The notes below the pieces were generated by a model. The model made no database searches. It saw nothing but the letters and a program-made list of their open reading frames with translations, and was not told the DNA's origin. A program made the translations under genes and the position numbers. A stretch of DNA of 64,000 bases, taken from positions 2,626,368 through 2,690,367 of the forward strand of contig NZ_CP044507.1 of assembly GCF_008831505.1 (NCBI RefSeq), written 5' to 3'. Positions 57,911 through 64,000 of the stretch are shown one piece after another (position 1 is the first letter of the stretch; each line of letters starts with the position of its first letter). The DNA comes from Chryseobacterium sp. (GTDB lineage: Bacteria > Bacteroidota > Bacteroidia > Flavobacteriales > Weeksellaceae).

Positions 57911-58003
57911 GCTGTTCCGGTGAGAAATGATGTGGAATTTAAGCCTTAAACGGAACCCTCATTAATCTGTATACCCTTTCAGTACAAAAAGAAAAATCAT
58001 AGA

Positions 58004-58417
58004 ATGATACACGACAAAGATTATATAATGCGCATCGTAAAGCAGTTCTCAGAACTGCTGGCAACTATGATGTTGGGAAAGAATGAAGGCGAGTTAAATG
58101 ACGAGCAAACGCTTTTTGAAACCCAGATGCGGAATGCTTTCAAAATGGATTTTGACGAACTTGCGGGCAAAAGTGCTGCCGAGATGGCACAATGGGTTGA
58201 AGCTAAAGATAAATCACATCAGATTGGCTATTACGAGCTCCTGGGAAATCTATTTTATTACAAATTCACCATTGATCCTAACATTGGTTTCGCACTAAAA
58301 GCACAGACATTTTATGAAAAGTGGCTTCAGGAAAGTCAGATTTTTTCATTACCGGTAATGTCAAAATTAGCCGAACTAAAGAAGTTTGCTGACTCCAATA
58401 ATGGTGTAGATGTTTAA
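58004..58417 (+). CDS. small helical protein, unknown function
   Basis: I do not recognise this 137-residue protein. It looks wholly alpha-helical, and a similar opening (Asp-Tyr-Ile-Met-Arg-Ile-Val-Lys-Gln-Phe, then Leu-Leu-Ala) recalls DUF6483, which I mention only as a possibility. No signal peptide or membrane segment. It is convergent with the tonB-like gene, 8 bp apart, and appears to be a single-gene unit behind its own leader. Confidence 0.7.
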   Translation: MIHDKDYIMRIVKQFSELLATMMLGKNEGELNDEQTLFETQMRNAFKMDFDELAGKSAAEMAQWVEAKDKSHQIGYYELLGNLFYYKFTIDPNIGFALKAQTFYEKWLQESQIFSLPVMSKLAELKKFADSNNGVDV

Positions 58418-58425
58418 AAACCGGT

Positions 58426-59298
58426 TTAGAAGGAGATTGTATAAGTACCTGTAGATGAAGTGTTGGCACGCTCAGCCTTTACATACCTTTTAACCCAGGA
58501 TATTGATGTGGAGACCGCACAGGCATCGGAGATACCGCCCGACCGTCTGGCCAGGGTCACATTTCCTGCTTTATCTACGGTATACGAAATGTTGATTGTT
58601 CCACTGGCTGTACAGTTATGAGAAGGTTGAGCGCCCCCGCGTCCCATAGTTCCCGGAATAAAACCGATCAGGTTTCTGTCCACACCTATCTTACTGTCAC
58701 CATCACTGTCGCCACCCAGGGGGTCCCCCGCATTACCCGTGGTTCCCGCAGTACCCTGTGTACCCGCGTTGGATTTTCGCCCGCCAATGAGATTGCCAAT
58801 GGCAGCGGTACCTTTTCCGTCACCCGATCCTGTTCTTGAATTGGAAACAGTGGCTTTGGAGGAGGCTGTTTTTGAATTGGAAGGCTTTGTAACCGCTTTT
58901 GCGGTCGTTTTGGAAACAGGCTTCGTCGCTTTCAAATCCCTGGCGGCAGTCACTTTTGTATTGTTTCCTGTAATTACCCTTTGCGTTTTCACTGGTTCTG
59001 GCTGTACTTCGGCCGCGGGTTGAGACTGTGAAACATCAGGCTGCACGGGCTGCGTTTCAGGAGCAGTTTCTGCAGCAAGGCTTCCCTGCTGGAAAGCAGG
59101 ATCTTCGCTGTCCTGCCCATTACGGTTGTCGCCGAAGTTGAGGAGCATTGTTGTCACCTCTTCCGGTGTTTCAGTGATTTTGGTAAACTTATAGAAATAG
59201 ATGAGCAGAAAGCCCAGAATAGCCGTCAGTAAAGTGATTACCGCGCTTTTTTGCCGGTTTCTCCGGTCGTGGTCAATATGTTTTGCAGCAAAATTCAT
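58426..59298 (-). CDS. TonB-like energy transducer
   Basis: A 290-residue protein anchored by one N-terminal helix (about 18-36). A long Ala/Thr/Ser/Lys/Gly-rich region to about 215, with Pro-Glu-Thr-Gln-Pro repeats, would span the periplasm. The C-terminal 75 residues form the receptor-contact domain: Gly-Thr-Ile-Asn-Ile-Ser-Tyr-Thr-Val-Asp-Lys-Ala-Gly-Asn-Val near 236 is the usual TonB_C strand pair. Two cysteines (Asn-Cys-Thr and Ala-Cys-Ala) could form a disulfide. Shares one base with exbD, third gene of the ExbB-ExbD-TonB operon. Confidence 0.85.
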   Translation of the reverse strand: MNFAAKHIDHDRRNRQKSAVITLLTAILGFLLIYFYKFTKITETPEEVTTMLLNFGDNRNGQDSEDPAFQQGSLAAETAPETQPVQPDVSQSQPAAEVQPEPVKTQRVITGNNTKVTAARDLKATKPVSKTTAKAVTKPSNSKTASSKATVSNSRTGSGDGKGTAAIGNLIGGRKSNAGTQGTAGTTGNAGDPLGGDSDGDSKIGVDRNLIGFIPGTMGRGGAQPSHNCTASGTINISYTVDKAGNVTLARRSGGISDACAVSTSISWVKRYVKAERANTSSTGTYTISF

Positions 59299-59696
59299 TA
59301 TTCTTCCTGGGTCGTAGCGATTGCGAGATTATATTTGTGTGTCTCGGCGATCGACATTACAAAAACTACGTCGCGGTGGCGGCTGTTCTCATCTGCCCGA
59401 ATGGTAAAGGCAGGATTACTTTCTTCCTTCAGTGCGTTTACCAGATAATCCTCCAATTGTTCTCTGGGAATTTCCGCATCATTCACATAATATTTGCCGT
59501 CTGCTTTAATCGTGACGGTTGTAGCCTCCTGAACAGAGGGATTTGCGGCATCGGCGCTAGGAAGTTTGACGTCAATAGCACTTTGACTTATGGCGGAACT
59601 CGTAATCATGAAAAATATCAATAACAGAAAGATAATATCTGTCATCGATGCCATGCTGAATTCAGCATTTACTCTGTTCTTCCTCTTTAACTCCAT
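59298..59696 (-). CDS. biopolymer transporter ExbD
   Basis: A 132-residue one-pass membrane protein with the classic start Glu-Phe-Ser-Met-Ala-Ser-Met-Thr-Asp-Ile-Ile-Phe near 13-24. Its Asp in Met-Thr-Asp near 21 carries the proton. A periplasmic domain follows. With ExbB it makes the proton-driven motor feeding TonB. Length is normal. The last base overlaps the tonB-like start; exbB begins 42 bp upstream. Confidence 0.93.
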   Translation of the reverse strand: MELKRKNRVNAEFSMASMTDIIFLLLIFFMITSSAISQSAIDVKLPSADAANPSVQEATTVTIKADGKYYVNDAEIPREQLEDYLVNALKEESNPAFTIRADENSRHRDVVFVMSIAETHKYNLAIATTQEE

Positions 59697-59738
59697 GAAT
59701 AATTTGGATTGGATGTTCGGTAATAAGTTAAGTCCCGG

Positions 59739-60419
59739 TTACAGCGGTTTATTCAGTGCGTCTAAAAATTCATTTACATGGGTCTGGATTTTCAGTACAA
59801 GTCTGTCCACATTTGTTACCAGGATGTTGTAAAAGAAGTAGGCCGGTATACCAACGAAAAGCCCCACTGCCGTGGTAGCCATTGCCGTATATATACCCGA
59901 AGCCAGTAGCTTGGGACTCACCGCACCGGTTACATTTGAGATTTCAAAAAAGGCCATAATCATACCCACAACGGTACCCAAAAAGCCCAGCATAGGGGCG
60001 GCTCCGGAGGCGGAAGCCAGAATGTTCAGGTTTTTTTCCAGTCGCGAAACTTCCAGCTGGCCCTGGTTCTGCATTGCATTTGATATATCGGAAATAGGAC
60101 GGCCAATCCTGGCCAGACCCTTCTCAATCATCCGGGCCTCCGGCGAATCTATGGTTCTGCAGTAATCCATCGCGGTCTGTATTTTACCGTCCTGCACAAA
60201 ATCCTTGATGTTTTCCAGAAAGTTAGGTGTCTGGCGCGAGGCACGTTTGATAAAAAAATATCTTTCCAGGAAAATGTAGAGCGCAAGGAGCCCGAGCAGG
60301 AAAATGGCAACCATGATGGAGTTTCCTATAATTCCTCCGCTGAACAGCACATCCCAAAGGGAAAAAACATGCGTTTCGGTAGTTGTGTTCACAATTTGTG
60401 TTGGTGTCTGCAAAAACAT
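59739..60419 (-). CDS. MotA/TolQ/ExbB proton channel protein
   Basis: A 226-residue three-helix protein. Its helices lie at about 27-48, 125-150 and 165-190, with Leu-Gly-Phe-Leu-Gly-Thr-Val-Gly-Met near 142 and Thr-Ala-Val-Gly-Leu near 180, the proton-channel signature. Without a tolQ-type pal/tolB set nearby, ExbB is the better reading. First of ExbB-ExbD-TonB. Confidence 0.92.
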   Translation of the reverse strand: MFLQTPTQIVNTTTETHVFSLWDVLFSGGIIGNSIMVAIFLLGLLALYIFLERYFFIKRASRQTPNFLENIKDFVQDGKIQTAMDYCRTIDSPEARMIEKGLARIGRPISDISNAMQNQGQLEVSRLEKNLNILASASGAAPMLGFLGTVVGMIMAFFEISNVTGAVSPKLLASGIYTAMATTAVGLFVGIPAYFFYNILVTNVDRLVLKIQTHVNEFLDALNKPL

Positions 60420-60522
60420 CTTATACTTTTTGGTTAAATGAATGAACGGTAAACACTGGCTAATATTGTAGGAAGCCCGTGTTTACAGTATTTTTAGGGA
60501 AATTCAGCGATTATCATGAAAG

Positions 60523-60984
60523 TTATTCATCTTCAACAATAATCTCGTCCTCTCTGAAGTTACATTTCAGTTTGAAAGGGACCGGTTCGTCGGATCCGGT
60601 GTAGAAATCGGTAATTTCGCCCTGCCAGCATAGCTGCAGAATTCCGTCACCGTTTTTTTCAAAGGTGAGCTCATTGCTCAGCAAATAAGCCTCTTCATCA
60701 TCATACAGGTCAATCTCGGTATAAGTGGATTCGTCGGTATCATCTATACGGAATGTTTTTCCTTCTATTTCTCCGTTTTCCAGCGGAAAGTCAATGACCT
60801 CCAATGAAAGTTGGGGAAAATTGTACTGCAGGGAATCATCGTCTACATGATCCAGGGATTCATCGGTAATTACCTCTACCTCCAGCAAATGTTCGCTGTT
60901 ACTGTAAACTGCCTTGCAGTATGTGTTTTTAATATGATACTTAAGCGTTTCCTCAGGGTGGTAAATTTTTAATATCCCTTTCAT
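60523..60984 (-). CDS. acidic protein, unknown function
   Basis: I do not recognise this 153-residue protein. It is acidic throughout, especially at the end (Glu-Asp-Glu-Ile-Ile-Val-Glu-Asp-Glu), with no signal peptide or membrane helix and a pattern of alternating strands (Ile-Lys-Asn-Thr-Tyr, Phe-Lys-Leu-Lys-Cys-Asn-Phe). It is probably cytoplasmic, upstream of exbB on the same strand by 104 bp, and may be a single-gene unit. Confidence 0.7.
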   Translation of the reverse strand: MKGILKIYHPEETLKYHIKNTYCKAVYSNSEHLLEVEVITDESLDHVDDDSLQYNFPQLSLEVIDFPLENGEIEGKTFRIDDTDESTYTEIDLYDDEEAYLLSNELTFEKNGDGILQLCWQGEITDFYTGSDEPVPFKLKCNFREDEIIVEDE

Positions 60985-61125
60985 TGCTGGTGAAGTAGTT
61001 AATGTGTTAATATTACTGTTTCACAAAGATAAAAAATTGCCTGAACCACAAATTTATTTTTCAAAATATTTTAAACAGGGCATTGTAGAAATATTAAGTA
61101 AATTTAAGGCTGAAAAAAATCTGCG

Positions 61126-62919
61126 ATGAGCCGACTGTCATTGAAATATCTGTTTGCGTTATGTCTTATATCTTTTGCATTTTCCTGCAAGAAAACCGAC
61201 TCACCACTTACAAAGGTGACCCCATTGGAAATAGATTCCATTGCTGCAAACTATTATGAGCAATATCTTAAACTTTATCCCCTGGAAGCCACTGCCCAGG
61301 GTGATTACCGGTATAACGACCAGTTGGCCATTAATATAGACAAGGATTATATTTCCGGCGAAATCGCATTTTACAATTCGGTTCAGAAACAGATGGAGAA
61401 GCTGAATTACCGAAACCTGTCTGATGAGGACAAGACGGTCTATGATGTTCTGGATTTTATCCTGAAATCGCGGATTGAACGCTACGCCTATAAGCCCGAA
61501 TATATACCTTTTACACAGTTCAGCGGCTTACCGCTTGATTTTCCTTTGCTTGGTTCGGGGCAGGGCAGCCAACCGTTTAAAACTGAAAAGGATTATGAGG
61601 ATTGGCTGAAACGTGCAGGTAAGTTCCCGCTGTGGATGACGGCCGCTACTGAAAATTTCCGTGAAGGCATGGCTACCGGGATCGTACTGCCTAAGAAACT
61701 CGTGGTAAAAATGATTTCGCAGATGCGCTCAGCAGAGATCACTACTACCGAGTGGGAAAAAAACATATTTTACGGTCCTGTACGCGGGTTTCCATCCAAC
61801 TTCAGCAATGACCAGAGAGAAAAGTTCAGGGCTGCTTATGTGGAGATGATCAGAACCAGGATTATTCCGGCCTATACGGCAATGGGTGATTTTCTGGAGA
61901 AAGAATATCTGCCGAAAGCAAGGGATACGGACGGGATTAATGCCTTGCCCAAGGGTAAGGATATTTACTCGTTTTATGCACGATACTGGACTACCACTGC
62001 TATGGCTCCGGACGACATTTATAAGACGGGTCTGGCAGAAGTGGCGATGCTGCGTGCAGAAATGGAGAAAGTGAAGCAGCAGGTTGGTTTCACAGGAAAT
62101 CTTGACCAGTTTATTGCACACGTGAAAGAAGATCCGTCTGCGATGCCTTATAAAACGGAAAAGGAACTCATTGACGCTTTTAACGCTGTTCTTAAGAAAA
62201 TCAACCCCAGGCTGAAAGCTATGTTCAGTCATACTCCGAAGACGCCGTTTGAGATCCGCCAGACTGAAAAATTCCGTGAAGCGACCGCCAGCGCCGAGTA
62301 CGTTCCGGGCACGCCGGACGGTAAACGGCCGGGAATATTTTATATCCCCATACCGGACGCCACTAGATTCAATGTTACCTCAGGAATGGAATCTCTTTTC
62401 CTGCATGAGGCCATTCCGGGACACCATTATCAAATCTCCCTGCAGCAGGAAAACCAGGAACTGCCAAAGTTCATGCGGTTTGGCTGGCTGGGTGCCTATG
62501 GAGAAGGTTGGGCCCATTATTGTGAAACCTTGGGCCCTGAACTAGGACTATACACGGATCCTTACCAGAAAATGGGATACCTGAGTGACCAGATGCTTCG
62601 TGCCGTCAGATTAGTGGTTGATACTGGTCTGCACACAGGCCGAATGAACAGAGAAGAGGCTGTCCGTTACTTCCTGAGCAATATTTCTTACGATGAAGCT
62701 GCAGCAACTGCTGAGATTGAAAGATACATGGCCATGCCGGGACAGGCGCTGAGCTATAAGATCGGAAGTCTGAAAATACGTGAACTCAGAACGAAATATG
62801 AAAAGGAGCTGGGTAAGAAATTCAGTTTACCGGAATTTCACGATGAGATACTGAACCAGGGATCACTGCCGCTTGATATTCTGGACCGTAAGATGAAAGT
62901 TTGGGCTTCCAAACAATAA
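61126..62919 (+). CDS. DUF885 family lipoprotein, M32-like metal site
   Basis: A 597-residue lipoprotein with a lipobox ending at Cys21 (Ala-Phe-Ser-Cys-Lys-Lys). DUF885 proteins are probable zinc carboxypeptidases or esterases; the motif His-Glu-Ala-Ile-Pro-Gly-His-His near 427-434 looks like a metal-binding HExxxGH pair with a nearby Tyr-Gln. A Glu-Gly-Trp-Ala-His-Tyr stretch near 463 supplies the third ligand. Likely cell-surface or periplasmic peptide degradation. Alternative roles cannot be excluded. Confidence 0.85.
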   Translation: MSRLSLKYLFALCLISFAFSCKKTDSPLTKVTPLEIDSIAANYYEQYLKLYPLEATAQGDYRYNDQLAINIDKDYISGEIAFYNSVQKQMEKLNYRNLSDEDKTVYDVLDFILKSRIERYAYKPEYIPFTQFSGLPLDFPLLGSGQGSQPFKTEKDYEDWLKRAGKFPLWMTAATENFREGMATGIVLPKKLVVKMISQMRSAEITTTEWEKNIFYGPVRGFPSNFSNDQREKFRAAYVEMIRTRIIPAYTAMGDFLEKEYLPKARDTDGINALPKGKDIYSFYARYWTTTAMAPDDIYKTGLAEVAMLRAEMEKVKQQVGFTGNLDQFIAHVKEDPSAMPYKTEKELIDAFNAVLKKINPRLKAMFSHTPKTPFEIRQTEKFREATASAEYVPGTPDGKRPGIFYIPIPDATRFNVTSGMESLFLHEAIPGHHYQISLQQENQELPKFMRFGWLGAYGEGWAHYCETLGPELGLYTDPYQKMGYLSDQMLRAVRLVVDTGLHTGRMNREEAVRYFLSNISYDEAAATAEIERYMAMPGQALSYKIGSLKIRELRTKYEKELGKKFSLPEFHDEILNQGSLPLDILDRKMKVWASKQ

Positions 62920-62925
62920 ATTCAG

Positions 62926-63543
62926 CTATGGATTTAACATCCGGGTGATGAAGTCTTCTTCGCGTTTTCCGCGTGCGGGAGAATACTCGCGCCCGTAAAA
63001 GATGATCTGAAGATGAAGTTTATTCCAAAGCTCCTTTGGGAATATTTTCCTGGCATCACGCTCGGTTTCCACCACATTTTTGCCGCTGGTAAGCTTCCAG
63101 AGTGTCATTAATCTGTGGATATGGGTATCTACCGGAAATGCCGGGATACCGAATGCCTGGCTCATCACAACACTTGCGGTTTTATGACCTACGCCGGGCA
63201 GAGACTCCAGCTCCTCAAATGTATGAGGAACTTCACCGCCATGCCTCTCTACCAAAAGTTCAGACATCCGTTTCAGGTTTTTGGCTTTCTGGTTGGCCAG
63301 ACCAATCTCTTTTATAAACTCTTTAATCTCGGAAACGTCCAGCTTCTGCATCTTAAAAGGAGTATCTGCCACGGCGAATAGAGCAGGGGTGATTTCGTTT
63401 ACCTTTCGGTCTGTGGTTTGCGCCGATAGCGCGACGGCTACCAACAGCGTGAACGGATCCTTATGGTCCAGCGGAACCGGAACCGTTGGATACAGTTTTT
63501 CGAGTTCCGAGATTACAATGGCAGCCCTTTGCTTTTTCGTCAT
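62926..63543 (-). CDS. nth: endonuclease III-like DNA glycosylase without iron-sulfur cysteines
   Basis: A 205-residue base-excision DNA glycosylase/AP lyase for oxidised pyrimidines. The helix-hairpin-helix Leu-Pro-Gly-Val-Gly-His-Lys-Thr-Ala has its catalytic Lys near 119, and Val-Asp-Thr-His the Asp near 137, both close to E. coli K120 and D138. The C-terminal four-cysteine [4Fe-4S] loop is missing: after His-Leu-Gln-Ile-Ile-Phe-Tyr-Gly-Arg-Glu the chain ends Ala-Arg-Gly-Lys-Arg-Glu-Glu-Asp-Phe. I use the ATG at 63543 since the longer frame begins with TTG. Divergent from bcp. Confidence 0.9.
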   Translation of the reverse strand: MTKKQRAAIVISELEKLYPTVPVPLDHKDPFTLLVAVALSAQTTDRKVNEITPALFAVADTPFKMQKLDVSEIKEFIKEIGLANQKAKNLKRMSELLVERHGGEVPHTFEELESLPGVGHKTASVVMSQAFGIPAFPVDTHIHRLMTLWKLTSGKNVVETERDARKIFPKELWNKLHLQIIFYGREYSPARGKREEDFITRMLNP

Positions 63544-63551
63544 TTTAAAGT

Positions 63552-63559
63552 TAAATTTG
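63552..63559 (+). promoter_or_regulatory. TAnnTTTG box before bcp
   Basis: TAAATTTG, 16 bp before the bcp ATG. It sits 8 bp beyond the divergent nth start. Confidence 0.55.
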
Positions 63560-63575
63560 GACAAAATTAGCTATT

Positions 63576-64000
63576 ATGTTGAATGTGGGCGATCATTTAC
63601 CGGAATTTACAGCGGTTAATCAGGAGGGTGAAACGGTTTCCAGTCTGGATTTCCGGGGCTACAAATCCGTTCTGTTTTTTTATCCTCAGGCAAATACGCC
63701 TACCTGTACAGTGGAAGCCTGCAATCTGAATGACCATCTTGATGAATTACAGAGTGCCGGCTATAAGGTCCTTGGCATATCCGCCGATTCAGTAAAGAAG
63801 CAGAAGAATTTTCACACAAAAAATAAATTGGGCTATGACCTCATTGCTGATGAGAAGCGTGAGATCATTGAGAAATTTGGAGTTTGGCAGGAAAAGAAAA
63901 CTTTTGGCAAAACTTATTTCGGTATTGTACGCACCACATTTATCTTTGATGAAAACGGTATCTGCATCCGTACGATTGACAAGGTAAAGTCCAGGGAAGC
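63576..64000 (+). CDS. bcp: Bcp-type peroxiredoxin, cut by window end
   Basis: The first 141 residues of a thioredoxin-dependent peroxiredoxin that reduces H2O2 and organic peroxides. Peroxidatic Cys44 and resolving Cys49 are in Thr-Pro-Thr-Cys-Thr-Val-Glu-Ala-Cys, an alpha-helix arrangement usual for Bcp/PrxQ. The opening Val-Gly-Asp-His-Leu-Pro-Glu-Phe is typical. Full length should be about 150 residues, so only a few are lost past 64000. The start is ATG 63576. Confidence 0.93.
   Translation, partial: MLNVGDHLPEFTAVNQEGETVSSLDFRGYKSVLFFYPQANTPTCTVEACNLNDHLDELQSAGYKVLGISADSVKKQKNFHTKNKLGYDLIADEKREIIEKFGVWQEKKTFGKTYFGIVRTTFIFDENGICIRTIDKVKSRE

Noticed and set aside
61204..61225. Resemblance of aaggtgacccc at 61216 to the block at 29004
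   Set aside because: Only about eleven bases match and the 61 kb copy is in-frame coding sequence of the DUF885 gene; chance is the best explanation.
1..64000. tRNA, rRNA, CRISPR array, insertion sequence or prophage genes
   Set aside because: No tRNA-like cloverleaf with CCA-type end, no rRNA stretch, no regular spaced repeats, and no transposase, integrase or phage structural protein seen on either strand.

Overview
The window comes from a chromosome of the Bacteroidota, most likely a flavobacterium of the Chryseobacterium/Kaistella type (Weeksellaceae). The evidence is the gene repertoire: a PorW/SprE-type lipoprotein of the type IX secretion system, two S46 dipeptidyl peptidases, two GLPGLI proteins with a carboxypeptidase-regulatory outer-membrane barrel, a fused MurF-alanine racemase, and DUF5362 and DUF6122 membrane proteins. 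Promoter-like TAnnTTTG boxes lie 4 to 28 bases before many starts and Shine-Dalgarno sequences are scarce, as is usual in this phylum. I see no rRNA, tRNA, CRISPR array, insertion sequence or prophage. This is core chromosome with small accessory patches.

Layout. 0-4.6 kb: OsmC, a SufT-like protein, a PolB-type exonuclease, the YifB/ComM AAA protein, two small membrane proteins and a GNAT enzyme. 4.6-10.1 kb: two paralogous S46 peptidases separated by an AT-rich orphan gene. 10.2-15.1 kb: SemiSWEET, HflX, an AlkD-like repair protein, DUF6122, a ChaA-like antiporter, a group III truncated globin and a YkgJ-type cysteine-cluster protein preceded by a GC-rich cruciform. 15.2-20.7 kb: a TPR protein, GlmM and the feoA-feoB-Cys-rich-protein operon behind a palindromic operator candidate. 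20.7-29 kb: GLPGLI proteins, an outer-membrane barrel, DinB, a JmjC-like cupin and an M14 peptidase. 29-37.3 kb: LepA, an ECF sigma/anti-sigma/Spy-like operon, then DUF2520-KdsC-like-Maf-PorW. 37.3-43.5 kb: a run of minus-strand genes, rpiB-rnr-lysE-S66-yraN-SDR-tsaB.

43.45-48.2 kb is the most interesting stretch. The only long non-coding gap (about 590 bp) holds three one-mismatch DnaA-box-like sites in one orientation, an 11-bp-period direct repeat and a G/C-block inverted repeat around AT-rich DNA. Two perfect 16-bp parS palindromes lie 2.2 and 4.1 kb further on and bracket mnmG. Together they suggest a chromosome-partition locus and possibly a replication origin. This is a hypothesis.

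48-57.9 kb: YbeY, a patatin-barrel protein, MurF-Alr, thymidine kinase, an acidic conserved protein, a MurC/Mpl-like ligase with an unusual P-loop, RsmI and FabG. 58-64 kb: a small orphan protein, ExbB-ExbD-TonB, an acidic orphan, a DUF885 lipoprotein, an endonuclease III without its iron-sulfur cysteines, and the start of a Bcp peroxiredoxin cut by the window edge.

Recurring themes are envelope building (GlmM, MurF-Alr, MurC-like, LD-carboxypeptidase, KdsC-like), TonB-powered uptake and extracellular peptide digestion (ExbBD-TonB, S46, M14, DUF885), iron handling (Feo, SufT, YkgJ-type) and translation/tRNA maintenance (MnmG, TsaB, RsmI, LepA, YbeY, HflX).
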